Source: Gari tellinella (lineage: Eukaryota > Mollusca > Bivalvia > Cardiida > Psammobiidae). Taken from it: DNA of 64,000 bases. Numbering within the stretch: the first letter of the stretch is position 1; every line of letters starts with the position of its first letter. Location: NCBI GenBank assembly GCA_922989275.2, contig OV277868.1, positions 53,194,216 through 53,258,215 of the forward strand. The letters are read 5' to 3'. Positions 1-9,589 of the stretch are shown here, piece by piece. The notes beneath the pieces were generated by a model. It was not told the origin of the DNA. It made no database searches and saw nothing but the letters and a program-made list of their open reading frames with translations. Both the position numbers and the translations under genes were made by a program.

Positions 1-44
1 TGATGATGATACAATTATCAAGTATGTATGTCCTCAACTCTTAA

Positions 45-530
45 CCCATTATACCTCATAAATACGCCTTTTTACACCATAAATTTATTTCTCCACTGAG
101 GAAAATGGTTCTAATTTATACAGTTATCAATATGTAAGATAAGAACTTATTTTCTATATTCTAGTAGATGGTTGCTTAAATCAGGCTGAAAGTAAAGCCT
201 TAACCCTTTACCTGATAGCCTATTTATAGTACTTAAGATAGGTGACTACTTAAAGCAGGTTGAAAGTAAAGCAGAATGCGCCTTAGGGCGCATTCTGCTT
301 TACTTTCAGCCTGCTTTAAGCTATCATGTGCTATAATATAGGAAATATTCCCTATAATACATATTCATTACTGATTAAATTGGAACTATTTTCTTCAGCG
401 CATGAATAAATCATATCCGCTAAAAGGCGCTTCTATTGGGGAAAGGGTTAAGGCGCATTCTGATTTACTTTCAACCTGCTTTAAGTGGTCCCCTATTTTC
501 GAAACTAGAAACAGGCTATGGGGTAAAAGG
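45..530. mobile_element. MITE family A, outer copy split by another MITE
   Basis: The left end starts after TTAA at 41-44 with CCCATTATACCTCATAAATA, and the right end reads GGCTATGGGGTAAAAGG near 513-530. The internal hairpin is interrupted at its TTAA tip by a second family A copy (204-447). The left arm resumes as the right arm GGCGCATTCTGATTTACTTT directly after 451. Confidence 0.75.
204..447. mobile_element. MITE family A, inserted in the hairpin tip of another copy
   Basis: A 244-bp element flanked by TTAA at 200-203 and 448-451. Ends are CCCTTTACCTGATAGCC and a rough inverse GGGGAAAGGG. It carries core hairpin 1 (CTTAAAGCAGGTTGAAAGTA and its inverse) with a GC-rich tip. TTAA duplication and CCC/GGG ends resemble piggyBac-type MITEs; superfamily is inferred because no transposase is present. 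Confidence 0.8.
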
Positions 531-1074
531 TTGAGTTTGTCATCAACTCTAAATCTTCTGCATGCTATGTAGTTTTCGTCTGCAGAACGTGTTGTCTGCA
601 ACTTATTTTATGCCCTCGCACTACTCAGTCTGGGCATATTGTTTTTGGTTTGTCTGTCTATTAGTTCACAACTTTAATCTTGGCCATAACTTTAGAACTA
701 CATGTCATAGAGACTTCATAATTTACATGTGTTTCAACTCAAGAACCCTCTGAGCTCAATACAACTTGGATCATGTTAGACAAGGGTCAAAGTCATTTAG
801 AGGCCATGGTCACACTGGGGGCATAGCTTTTCATAAACACATTTTGTTTGGAGTTGAATTAATTGCATTTTTTTTACGAAAATATAATCAGTTTCAAACA
901 GTTTGGATGCAGATGTGATAAAATTAAATCTCTTGGGCTTCATCTGGATCCAAACTAATTGAAACAGTTAATATGGATTAGCATGTAGCACCTGAAGGCT
1001 AATTTTTCATTATTAAGCCTTTTCTTTGTAGAAATGGCAATGTCTTAGGTCCCCTTTACTTTTTTCCTCCTTAA

Positions 1075-1310
1075 CTCTTTCAACACTAAAAACCTATTTA
1101 AAGTATACTCGTTACAATTGCAAACAGTGTAGACCCAGATCAGAGGGCTCCTATAGGAACACTCTGATCTAGGTCCACACTGTTTGCTAATTTAGACCAG
1201 TATTTATTAAACTACCCAGAATGCCAAGTATAATGGTTTATGATTTGGTAACTAAAAATATCCACAAGGGAACCTTATAACCCACAAGAGTTACTTAGTG
1301 TTCAAAGAGT
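1075..1310. mobile_element. MITE family B variant
   Basis: Flanked by TTAA at 1071-1074 and 1311-1314, with 15-bp inverted ends CTCTTTCAACACTAA / TTAGTGTTCAAAGAG (one mismatch). It contains core hairpin 2 (AAACAGTGTAGACCCAGATC and its inverse). It lies in the intron upstream of the first visible B3GLCT exon. Confidence 0.75.
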
Positions 1311-1401
1311 TTAAATGTGTGCAGGACAGAGAATGGGTGTTAATTTGCCAGTGTTGAAGATGTCGCTAAAAAGAGGCCTGACAAGTTTGTGTTCATTTCA
1401 G

Positions 1402-1524
1402 TATCCAAAGACTGCGTAGACTGCTAGCATGTTACAGTGCCAACACAGTGGTGGCTCTTGGAGAGAGATATGGCTACCAGGCAGCTAAAGGCTATGGTTA
1501 CGACTACATCACTGGTGGTGGAGG
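1402..1524 (+). CDS. B3GLCT: B3GLCT exon (first visible)
   Basis: Acceptor TTTCAG ends at 1401 and donor GTAAGT starts at 1525. It encodes [11 protein letters not shown] through YITGGGG. The exon starts one base before a codon and ends after two bases of a glycine codon. Confidence 0.92.
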
Positions 1525-4105
1525 GTAAGTCAGCTCATTGAATTGTCCATTATCCCTTTACCCCATAGCCTGTTTCTAGTATTAAAGATAGGCGATCACT
1601 AAAAGCAGGTTGAAAGAAAAGCAGAATGTGCCTTAACTCATTACCCCATAGCCTGTTTCTAGTATTGAAGATAGGTTACCACTTAAAGTAGGTTAAAAGT
1701 AAAGCAGAATGTGCCTTAATGTGCTTTACTTTCAGCCTGCTTTAAGCTATCATCTGTTAGAAAATAGCAAATATTTCTCATAGTACATGTTCATGACTAT
1801 ATAAAAAGGAATGATTTTCTTAAGTGGAGGAATAAATTAAAAGGTGTAAAAAGGCGTATTTATGGGGAAAAGGGTTAAAAGCTTCAGGGTTGACTGGACA
1901 AGTAGTAAAAAAGTATACAAGTCAGTGAATATCAAACAGTGTACAGCCTGACCAGTCACCTCTTCTCTGACACAGCAGCTGATCAGTATCTACCCTGTTT
2001 GCAATGCAATAAGTCCAGTGCTCTCATGTCGCAGCTATTATGTATATTATACATTGTAATTATAATAGTTTTTATCATCAATGTTCCTAGTGGGTGGAAT
2101 TTTAAAAATGAATATTCTGCACACAGAGAAATATTAAGTAGACAGCGGACCAAGAGTTAACATAATGTTAACATTTTCACTTGTAGCCTGTTTTCAGTAT
2201 TGAAGACAGACTGGTGTTTTACTATCAACCGGCTTTAAGCTTCCAGCTGCTTAGATATAGGAAATATTATTTATGGCTCATATGCATGGCTGTATAAAAA
2301 GGGAACTATTTTATTCTGTGGAGGAATAAATTACAGAGGTAAAAAGGTGGGTTTATGTCTGAACAAGGTTATGTAGTTAATTTCTTTGTTACAGTATGAT
2401 GTTCAGTATGCCCCTGGTTCAGAAGCTAGCTTGTGGATGAATGTCCCTGTCCGTCAAAGGCATTTTTATGGGTAATTGGTGAAAGTCTGTCTGAATTAAG
2501 TAATGTAGTTGTTCGCTTTGTTACAGTATGGTGTTCAGTATGCCTCTGGTTCAGAAGCTTGTGGCTGAATGTCCCTGTCCGTCAAATGACTCTCCTGATG
2601 ACATGATCCTTGGCATGTGCCTGAAACGTATGGATATCCCTGTCACTCACGTCCCCTACTTCCATCAGGTAATTGTAACCTATTGAACCCTAGTGATGAC
2701 TAAACCCTGTACAAATCCGGAGAGGGTTAACCCATTACCCCATAGCTTGTATCTATTGTTCAAGACAGGTGACCACTTAAAGCAGGTTGAAAGTAAAGCA
2801 GAATGCGCCTGCTTTGAACTACTATCTATTGGGATATAAAAAACTATTTCTTATGGTACATATTTATAAGTGTATAAATTGGAACTATTTTCTTCAGTGG
2901 ATGAATAAATCAGACACATAAATTTTTTTATGGTGTAATGGGTTAACTGAAGAAATGCATAACATACATAACAGTATTAATCAGTTGTTAAATGACCTTC
3001 AACTCCAAATAACACATACACAAAATCACGAAAATGAAGCAGCCAGAGTCTACTTACCTCAGTAGTTTTGTAATGGAAAACATCTGCATATTGATTTAAG
3101 GCAGTGTATCTTGAATCAGGTGATGTATTGTGATATATGACTCGGATATACGATATATATCCTGATTCTTTTAATGTATAATGAGTCTCGGTTTAAAAGA
3201 TGAATTTTGGATTTTTTCCCCTTTTGGCCATGCTGGCGTAATTGAAGCATGTAAAAACTTGTGACACATCAGGATATTGATATGACCGATTCATACAAGC
3301 AAACCATAGCTGCCAGAATTAAATGTGCTGTTTAAAACCTGTTCAAACTGTAGGTACCTTAAGATTTTATTACATAAATAAGCATTTAAAGAAAGCTTCT
3401 TAGGTCGTGTAATGTAAAAATAAGCTGAATCGCGATACAAATAGTTTTTCAGTCCGCACTACTATATGGCTGATTCATTCCTTCAGGATTTCCATGCTCT
3501 GGTGAATGGAATTGAAACCCTATATATCATACAGTAAAACCTCTCTATTAGGACCAAAATAAATTATGTTGATTATTAGGGTGTTTACAATAGGTGACCG
3601 CTTAAAGCAAGGTGACAGTGAAACAGAAAGCTCCTTTAGGAGCTTTCTGTTTCACTGTTACCTTGCTTTAAGCTGTCACCTGTCTATTTTACAATCAATT
3701 AGCCTTATTTTTAGTGGTCGTAATAGCAAAGTATTTAGGAGCTTTCTGTTTCACTGTCACTTTGCTTTATGCTGTCACCTGCCTATTATACAATCAATTA
3801 GCCTTCGTTTTAGTGGCCGTTATAGCGAGGTTTTACTGTATTTCCTAGAATTTTGATTTTGTAAGCTGTCTTGAATTCTTGACAGCTGTTGCTTGAAGCA
3901 TAGCATATTTAAATGTGTTCTGTTCATTTAGGCACGACCAGAAGACTATTCTTGGGGCTACCTGGCACGACAGATCCCTATCTCCTTCCACAAACACTGG
4001 AACTGCGACCCGTACAAAGTGTACGACAAACTCAAAAAGTATGACAGGGATGAGGAGAAGGCTCATCAGAAAAACATAACTGGTGATAAACGTGAAGAGT
4101 TGTAG
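1402..4105 (+). CDS. B3GLCT: Beta-1,3-glucosyltransferase, C-terminal part (three last exons; 5' end outside window)
   Basis: The enzyme adds glucose in beta-1,3 linkage to O-linked fucose on thrombospondin type 1 repeats in the ER lumen (family knowledge, GT31). Exons 1402-1524, 2527-2668 and 3932-4105 join in frame with GT/AG junctions and encode about 145 residues. Visible hallmarks are GERYGY, YITGGGGMVFS, the acidic segment [29 protein letters not shown], and [12 protein letters not shown]. The C-terminus is DKREEL, a KDEL-like retention signal also found on the vertebrate enzyme. Upstream exons must lie before base 1. Introns are filled with MITEs, and a decayed copy of the middle exon sits at 2391-2465. 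It converges with TMEM199. The identification comes from remembered family sequence and is strong over all three exons. Confidence 0.93.
1552..1632. mobile_element. MITE family A, left half only
   Basis: It begins CCCTTTACCCCATAGCC and runs into the left hairpin arm (AAAGCAGGTTGAAAG, then AGAATGTGCC), where TTAA at 1633-1636 is occupied by the next MITE. The expected right arm does not resume beyond 1878, so this copy lost half its length. Confidence 0.6.
1637..1874. mobile_element. MITE family A
   Basis: Flanked by TTAA at 1633-1636 and 1875-1878. Starts CTCATTACCCCATAGCC and ends TATGGGGAAAAGGG. The hairpin is partly decayed. It sits at the hairpin-tip TTAA of the half copy at 1552-1632. 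Confidence 0.75.
2170..2362. mobile_element. MITE family A, degraded
   Basis: Matches family A in order (GTAGCCTGTTTTCAGTATTGAAGA, shown here as parts GTAGCCTG and TATTGAAGACAG; GGAGGAATAAATTA; GGTTTATG) but the left hairpin arm and both termini are eroded. It lies just before the duplicated B3GLCT exon. Confidence 0.55.
2391..2465 (+). pseudogene. Decayed duplicate of B3GLCT middle exon
   Basis: An acceptor (TTGTTACAG, ending at 2394) and about 67 bases copy the start of the true exon at 2527. The copy diverges by a few substitutions and a 4-base CTAG insertion after CAGAAG, which shifts the frame. Similarity ends near GTCCGTCAAA, followed by an unrelated sequence with no matching donor. 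The preceding intron bases (ATGTAGTTxxTTxCTTTGTTACAG) are duplicated too, so this is a local tandem duplication of about 130 bp. Confidence 0.85.
2527..2668 (+). CDS. B3GLCT: B3GLCT exon (middle)
   Basis: Acceptor TTACAG ends at 2526 and donor GTAATT starts at 2669. The first base completes the glycine of YITGGGG, followed by [20 protein letters not shown] and the DDMILGMC segment. It ends in phase 0 after FHQ. Confidence 0.92.
2731..2942. mobile_element. MITE family A with hairpin right arm deleted
   Basis: Flanked by TTAA at 2727-2730 and 2943-2946. Ends are CCCATTACCCCATAGC and GTGTAATGGG. The left arm is present to AGAATGCGCC, after which only CTGCTTTGAA of the right arm remains. Confidence 0.75.
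3532..3838. mobile_element. MITE family D (TA-flanked), with duplicated right half
   Basis: Flanked by TA (3530-3531, 3839-3840) with inverted ends CAGTAAAACCTC / GAGGTTTTACTG, as in Tc1/mariner-type MITEs. It carries a core 1 variant (CTTAAAGCAAGGTGACAGTG and inverse). About 115 bp of the right half (TTTAGGAGCTTTCTG through TAGTGGxCG) occurs twice in tandem. Confidence 0.8.
3932..4105 (+). CDS. B3GLCT: B3GLCT last exon
   Basis: Acceptor ATTTAG ends at 3931. It reads [20 protein letters not shown], then [14 protein letters not shown], and finishes DKREEL with TAG at 4103-4105. The REEL end fixes the reading frame and the stop. Confidence 0.93.
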   Translation, partial: ARPEDYSWGYLARQIPISFHKHWNCDPYKVYDKLKKYDRDEEKAHQKNITGDKREEL

Positions 4106-4127
4106 CAACAGACACTGTCCCTATAAA

Positions 4128-4359
4128 CCCTTTACTCCCTAAAACCTAAAATGGACAATTCTAATTTTCAGTTTAGTCTAGTCCATTTTTTACTTTTTTG
4201 GGTTGATATTTACAATATAATTATGTAAAAATGACAAACAGTGTAGACACTGATCAGAGGGCTCCTTAGGAGCCCTCTGATCTGGGTCTACACTGTTTTC
4301 ATTGGACATATGTACTCCTCACAGGTACACTTTTTGCAAAAGACCCATATAATATTATG
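4128..4359. mobile_element. MITE family B
   Basis: Starts CCCTTTACTCCCTAAAACC and contains AATGGACAATTC, TAGTCTAGTCCATTT and core hairpin 2 (AAACAGTGTAGACACTGATC and inverse). The right flank is TTAA at 4360-4363, shared with the next MITE; the left TTAA is mutated. It begins 23 bp after the B3GLCT stop, so it is probably within the 3' UTR. Confidence 0.7.
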
Positions 4360-4363
4360 TTAA

Positions 4364-4598
4364 CCCTTTACTCCATAGATACCCCTTTTTATACATTTAA
4401 TCAATGCTCTGCTGAAGAAAGCAGTTCCATTTTATACAGTAATGAATGTGCAACATAAAATATATTTCCCTTTTTCAAAGCATAAAGCAGGCTGAAAGTA
4501 AAGCAGAATGTGCCTTATGGTGCATTCTGCTTTACTTTCAGTCTGCTTTAAATGGTTACTTGTCTTGAAATCAAAGAAATCGGCTATGGAGTTAAAGG
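4364..4598. mobile_element. MITE family A
   Basis: Flanked by TTAA at 4360-4363 and 4599-4602, abutting the family B copy with no intervening base. Ends CCCTTTACTCCATAG / CTATGGAGTTAAAGG. Hairpin core 1 is intact (AAAGCAGGCTGAAAGTAAAG and inverse). Confidence 0.78.
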
Positions 4599-4872
4599 TT
4601 AATATTGATGAAAAGTGATAATTATTGAGTCTGTGTTAAATGTACTTATGTTTGTTGAAATATGTATTTATGGTTCAGGTTGTTGTTACTTTTCAGTATG
4701 GTGCAAATCTAATTAGACATCGAAAAATAATGGGTTGATTTCTTTCTAAATTGTTTGTAATTTTTGCATTTAAAGATTTTATTTTGCAATTATGTTTACA
4801 CATTGACCCCTGAAAATTGAAATGGACTATTCCAGTTTTTAATTTAGTCTTAAACTTGATTATTTTTGTCTT

Positions 4873-6335
4873 TTTAGCTCACCTGGCACGAAGTGCCAAG
4901 GTGAGCTATTGTGATCGCCCTGTGTCCGTCGTCAGTCGTCCGTCGTCAAACTTTTTATTCAAAGATCTTCTTCTTGGAAACCACTGTGCCAATTTCATCA
5001 AAATTTCATAGGATTGTTCCTTGTAGGGTACTCTCTCAGATTTCTTCAAATATAGGTAATCCAATTGAAATTGTGGTTGCCATGGCAACCAATTGAAAAA
5101 ACTTTAAAAATCTTCTTGTCAAAAACTACTGGTCCGAATTGAAAATAATTTTACCCAAATGTGCCATTGGTGACCCTCTATCAGATTTCTTAAAATAATT
5201 TTCCTATCTTGAAAAACATGGCCGCCAGTGGGTGGGGCAGATTTTCCTTATATGGCTATATAGTGAAAACTTAAAAAATCTTCTTGTCAAAAACTACTGG
5301 TCCGAATTCAAAATAATTTTACCCAAATGTGCCATTGGTGACCCTCTATCAGATTTCTTAAAATAATTTTCCTATCTTGAAAAACATGGCCGCCAGTGGG
5401 TGGGGCAGATTTTCCTTATATGGCTATATAGTGAAAACTTAAAAAATCTTCTTGTCAAAAACTAGTGGTCCGATTTGAAAGTAATTTTATGCAAATGATC
5501 CATGGGTGACCCTCTACCAGATTTCTTAAAATTATTTTGATATCTAAAAAAACATGGCAGCCAGTGGGTGGGGCAAAATTTCCTTATGTTACTGTATAAT
5601 AAAAACTTTGAAAATCTTCTTCTCTGAAACTACTGGTTCAAATTAAAAATGATTTAATACAAATGGTCAATTGATGATCTTCTACCAGCTTTCTTAAAAT
5701 CATTTTGTTATCTAAAAAAACATGGCCGCCAGTGGGTGGGGCAAGTTTTCCTTATGTTACTGTATAGTAAAAACTTTCAAAATCTTCTTCTCTGAAACTA
5801 CTGGTCCAAATTAAAGATAATTTAGCAGAAATGGTCAATTGATGATCCTCTACCAGATTTCTTAAAATCATTTTGTTATTTTAAAAAAAAGATGGCCGCC
5901 AGTGGGTGGGGCATGTTACTGTATAGTAAAAACTTTAAAAATCTTCTTCGCTGAAACTACTAATTCAAATTCAAAATAATTTTACACAAATGGTTAATTG
6001 ATGACCCTCTACCAGATATCTTAAAATCATTTTGTTATCTAAAAAACATGGCCGCCAGTGGGTGGGACAAGTTTTCCTTATATTTCTGTATAGAAAAACT
6101 TTCAAAAAAAATTCTCTGAAACTATTGGTCTGATTTAAGAATATTTTTACACAAATAATGATTCATGGGTTACCCTTTGCCAGTTTTCTTCAAATAATCT
6201 TCCTAGCTCAAACAACATGGCCACCAGTGGGTGGAGGTGAATAAGTGAAAACTTAATCATAACTGGTCGATTTACATGACCGTAATCATGGATACCAGGT
6301 GAGCGATTTAGGGCCGCATGCGGCTCTTGTTAAAA
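4873..6335 (+). mobile_element. Helentron-associated-like element 1
   Basis: The 5' end reads TTTTTAGCTCACCTGGC. The 3' end reads CAGGTGAGCGATTTA, then a hairpin GGGCCGCATGCGGC, then TCTTGTT. The inverted GCTCACC is therefore terminal on one side and subterminal on the other, with a hairpin after it. A GTC-rich tract (4917-4945) follows the 5' end. No coding capacity. Asymmetric ends, 3' hairpin, internal minisatellite and insertion in a T-run are hallmarks of non-autonomous Helentrons (HINEs); that class assignment is inference. Confidence 0.6.
5097..6250. repeat. Internal tandem array of about 150-175 bp units
   Basis: About seven units each hold an ACTTxxAAAATCTTCTT start, a CTACTGGTCxxAATT segment, a GACCCTCTACCAG-like segment and ATGGCCGCCAGTGGGTGGGG. 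The units starting near 5097 and 5271 are almost identical; later ones diverge progressively. Confidence 0.85.
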
Positions 6336-6641
6336 GGTGTAATTAACATTATATTGCAAAATGCCAAACAGTGAGGACCCTGATCAGACAGGAAGCCCTC
6401 TAATCTGGGTCTACGCTGTTTTCATTGGACATGTGTATTATTCACAGGTACACTGTTTTTAAAGGATGTATATGCAGTGTTCAGTGGGTTAACAGTGCAG
6501 CTAGTCAGCTAATCTGCTTGTATATGTATCTCATGTATCCTCTGCTTAGTATTAATTTTCTTTGTGTCTGTGTTTTGCTGGCCTGTGATACAGTATTGTA
6601 ATGGTAATTCGTATATAATTACAGCTTCAAAATAATTTAAC

Positions 6642-6815
6642 CCATTACCCCATTGCCTGTTTCTAGTTTTGAAGATAGGTGACCACTTAAAGCTACCATC
6701 TGCTAGGCTGTAGAAAATATTTCTTATTGTACATATTTATGACTGTGAATCGAAATTATTTTCTTCAGTGGATGAATAAATTATAGGCATAAAAAGGCAT
6801 ATTTATGGGGTAAAG
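6642..6815. mobile_element. MITE family A lacking its hairpin
   Basis: Flanked on the left by TTAA, with ends CCCATTACCCCATTGCC and TATGGGGTAAAGG. Left sequence GGTGACCACTTAAAGC joins directly to right sequence TACCATCTGCTAGG, so the whole hairpin (about 65 bp) is cleanly missing at its base. Confidence 0.75.
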
Positions 6816-6851
6816 GTTTATGTTATTGTGCTATTTTGAAGTCTGGGTTAA

Positions 6852-7094
6852 CTCTTTGAACCCTAGTCCCGCATATAGGCGTGCCTTTCAAACAGTGTAC
6901 ATGTGAATAGTACACTTGTCCTATGCAAACAGTGAAGACCCTGATCAGAGGGCTCCGAAAGGAGCCCTCTGATCAGGTTCTTCACTGTTTGTCACAATGC
7001 CAAACATTGACAAAAACAACCCTTTAAAGTCAGAAATGGACTAGACTAAAACGGAAACTGGAATTTTCCATTTAAAGTTTCAGGGAGGAAAGAG
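6852..7094. mobile_element. MITE family B
   Basis: Flanked by TTAA at 6848-6851 and 7095-7098; 243 bp. Ends CTCTTTGAACCCTAGTCCC and GTTTCAGGGAGGAAAGAG. Core hairpin 2 (AAACAGTGAAGACCCTGATC) is a near-perfect inverted repeat with tip CTCCGAAAGGAG. Confidence 0.85.
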
Positions 7095-7149
7095 TTAATC
7101 CTTCTGCTGCTGAATTTGCTTGTATGAAACTCCGCCCATTATGAACATA

Positions 7150-7302
7150 CAGTCAAACTTCGATATCTTAAATTGGCTTAACTCAAACTATCCGATAGTT
7201 TGACACATGAACTGCATTATTTCATGCTCGGTTAAGACACGTTTTAACTTTGAAATACGAGTATGTTCGATTTAACCAAGTCGAGATATCGAAGATCGAC
7301 TG
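7150..7302. mobile_element. MITE family E (TA-flanked)
   Basis: TA at 7148-7149 and 7303-7304. Inverted ends CAGTCAAACTTCGATATC / GATATCGAAGATCGACTG. The interior contains ACGTTTTAACTTTGAAATA and GAGTATGTTCGA, shared with the copy at 22109-22302. Confidence 0.75.
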
Positions 7303-7695
7303 TATACCATCTTAACTATTAGCTTGACTTATAAAGTCAGAACAGAAAAATCCCAGGAAAAAGTGCAGACCAGTGTCGGACAGATCCTATAAGAAAACAG
7401 GGGTCAGTGCAGACCCTGATAAAACAGCCCCCTCAGGAGTTGTCTGGTTTAGGTCGACAATGTTTTCAAAATACGCTTTTAGCAGGAGAAAGGTAAACTA
7501 TTGTTAAGAAGATAGATGATAAAAAATATCCTGGTGTAGATGTTATAAAAATCAAAATGTATTCTGATGGTAGCTTAAAGCAGGCTAAAAGTAAAACAGA
7601 CTGTGTGTAAATGACCGTTCTATTTTACTATCAGCCTGCAACCCATCTGTATTCAGTACTGAAAACAGGCCATGGGGAAAGGAATATATTAACTA

Positions 7696-8038
7696 CAGTG
7701 CTCCCTCCCTGCAACGGCCCTCCCTACAAGGATTCCCTCCTTACAACAAGACTTGCTGCTGTTTCCCCATACAAGACAATTATGTCTTCAATGTCCTCTG
7801 CCTTAAATTGTCATTTGCTGTTTTTCTCAAAGATACATAATGGACATTTTGAGAGAAAAAAACTTAATGACCAGTGTCAAACAGCTTGAATCCAGATCAG
7901 ACACCGCGTTACAAGGCTTCTGATCTGGATTCAGGCTGTTTGCAAATTTAATACAATTTCCCTCTCTATAACGATTCCCTCCGAACAACGCACATACATT
8001 TGTCTCCCATTGGGTATTGTTGTAGAGAAGGAGCGCTG
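7696..8038. mobile_element. MITE family F (TA-flanked)
   Basis: TA at 7694-7695 and 8039-8040. Ends CAGTGCTCCCTCCCTGCAAC / GTAGAGAAGGAGCGCTG. It carries core hairpin 2 (AAACAGCTTGAATCCAGATC and inverse) near the right end. Related copies are at 21930-22522 and 48854-49213. Confidence 0.78.
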
Positions 8039-8255
8039 TAGTAAAATGAAAGTCATGGCAAAAATGTGTTTGTTTTACTGTCTGATCTCAAATTTGAAAA
8101 ATGCATTTATTATATGAGTTCCATTTTTTGAGCAATTTCTAAAGTCTTTGCATAAATTTAATTATACTTCTACCATTTTAATTCTTTGTGGTATTGGTCA
8201 GGTCAGTGTTAATGATTATTTCCTGACCAATACAGCTTTGCTCATGTACATTTTT

Positions 8256-8406
8256 AACCCTTTACTCCATAGATATGCATCTATTATAGCAGATGACAGC
8301 TTAAAGAAGGTCAAAAAGCAGTCAAGGCATATTCTGCTTTAATTTCAATCTGCTTTAAGTGATTACATATATTTAATGTTAGAAAACAGGCTATGGAGTA
8401 ATCGGT
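8256..8406. mobile_element. MITE family A, shortened
   Basis: CCCTTTACTCCATAGATATG at the left and GGCTATGGAGTAATCGGTT at the right, with a weakened hairpin. About 90 bp of the usual left half is missing. Confidence 0.6.
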
Positions 8407-8520
8407 TGTATATGTATTTGTATGAAACAACCTTTATTTGGAGACTTAGTATGACTTTAGAGACATTTAAGATTTTCTCTGATATTTTTACATTCATGTG
8501 TGTTCATCATTGTTTATCAT

Positions 8521-8697
8521 TCGCCATAAAACTTTGTACAACAAATGTCGACGTAAGTCGGATTATAAAAGTCTGAATTATTATCTATTTCTCCATCTTA
8601 TCCTGTCTTGTGACATCTTTTTGGAATCGTCATGAAAAGACGATTAAAATAGAGAAACAGAAATTAGATGTATTTTAAAGTTTTGACTTACCATTTT
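8521..8697. mobile_element. MITE family H, partial
   Basis: Shares CATAAAACTTTGTAC, AAGTCxGATTxTxAAAGTCT, ATTTCTCCATCTTATCCTG and AAGTTTTGACTTACCAT with the more complete copy at 48353-48597. Its right terminus is lost where the CAGGG element at 8698 begins. Confidence 0.55.
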
Positions 8698-8952
8698 CAG
8701 GGCTGCCATAAGTTGACATGAAAAATCCTAAGATTTCCAAACTTGCATTTTTCAAGTGCGATTTTACGAATCGTACCTTTACCCCATAGCCTTTTTCTTG
8801 CTTTATTGACATACAACTACTTAAAGCAGACTGTAAGTAAAGCAGAATGCGCCTTTGGGCGCATTCTGCTTTACTTTCAGCCATCTTTAAGCTGCCATGT
8901 ACTGGGAAAAAATCCGGAGATTAAGGAAAAATCCGGAGAAATGGCAGCCCTG
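8698..8952. mobile_element. MITE family I with perfect 6-bp target duplication
   Basis: Ends CAGGGCTGCCAT / ATGGCAGCCCTG. The six bases CATTTT stand immediately on both sides. It carries core hairpin 1 (AAAGCAGAATGCGCC with inverse). A second copy at 46064-48069 also has a 6-bp duplication. CAGGG ends recall hAT elements, but those duplicate 8 bp, so the superfamily is left open. Confidence 0.78.
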
Positions 8953-9041
8953 CATTTTTGTCGTATGAAGTTTTGCGAAAAGGGTCCCTGATGTTTTGGT
9001 AGATGTGCAGTAAACTGTCTCTATTAGAAAAGAAGTCTTAA

Positions 9042-9237
9042 CCCTTAGCCCGCCAAATAAATTGTCGTCTGCTATATTTCTCGTCTGCTTCAAGTTTCAA
9101 AGTTGCTCAAAATTGCTGAACATTTTGTCCGAGTGTCAAACAGCTTGGATCCGGATGAGACGCCGAGTTACTCGGCGTCTCATCCGGATCCAAGCTGTTT
9201 GCATATGGAGCTTTAGTCGTGACTGGCAGGCTAAGGG
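9042..9237. mobile_element. MITE family G
   Basis: TTAA at 9038-9041 and 9238-9241. Ends CCCTTAGCCCGCCA / GGCAGGCTAAGGG. Contains a perfect core 2-type hairpin AAACAGCTTGGATCCGGATG with tip GCCGAGTTACTCGGC. A nearly identical copy lies at 51061-51266. Confidence 0.85.
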
Positions 9238-9326
9238 TTAATTTATGATTTTAAGATAGGTGACCTATTAGCTTAACTTTAGGAGCTTTCTGCCTTTAAA
9301 GAGTTTCTCTGATGTTTTTACATTAA

Positions 9327-9570
9327 CCCTTTACCTGATAGCCTATTTCTAGTATTGAAGATAGTTGACCACTTAAAGCAGGTTGAAAGTAAAGCAGAAT
9401 GCGCCGTAGGGCGTATTCTGCTTTACTTTCAGCCAGCTTTAAGCTTCCATGTGCTAAAATATAGAAAATATTCCCTATACTATATATTCATGGCTGATTA
9501 AATTGGAACTATTTTCTTTAGCGGAAGAATGAATCATATCCGCTAAAAGGCGCTTCTATGGGGGAAAGGG
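9327..9570. mobile_element. MITE family A
   Basis: TTAA at 9323-9326 and 9571-9574; 244 bp, the same length as the copy at 204-447 and with the same ends (CCCTTTACCTGATAGCC / GGGGGAAAGGG). Confidence 0.82.
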
Positions 9571-9589
9571 TTAATGTATTCAGAATCAG

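Larger units (their letters stand above)
4800..6491. mobile_element. MITE family B copy split by a rolling-circle-like element
   Basis: 4800-4872 matches the left part of family B (CCTGAAAATTGAAATGGAC, TTTAGTCT) and 6336-6491 matches the right part (AAACAGTGAGGACCCTGATC hairpin, GGACATGTGTA, ACAGGTACACTG). The element at 4873-6335 interrupts it inside a T-run. Confidence 0.6.

Noticed and set aside
5097..6250. Possible CRISPR-like array
   Set aside because: Units are 150-175 bp and contiguous without unique spacers, in a eukaryotic repeat.
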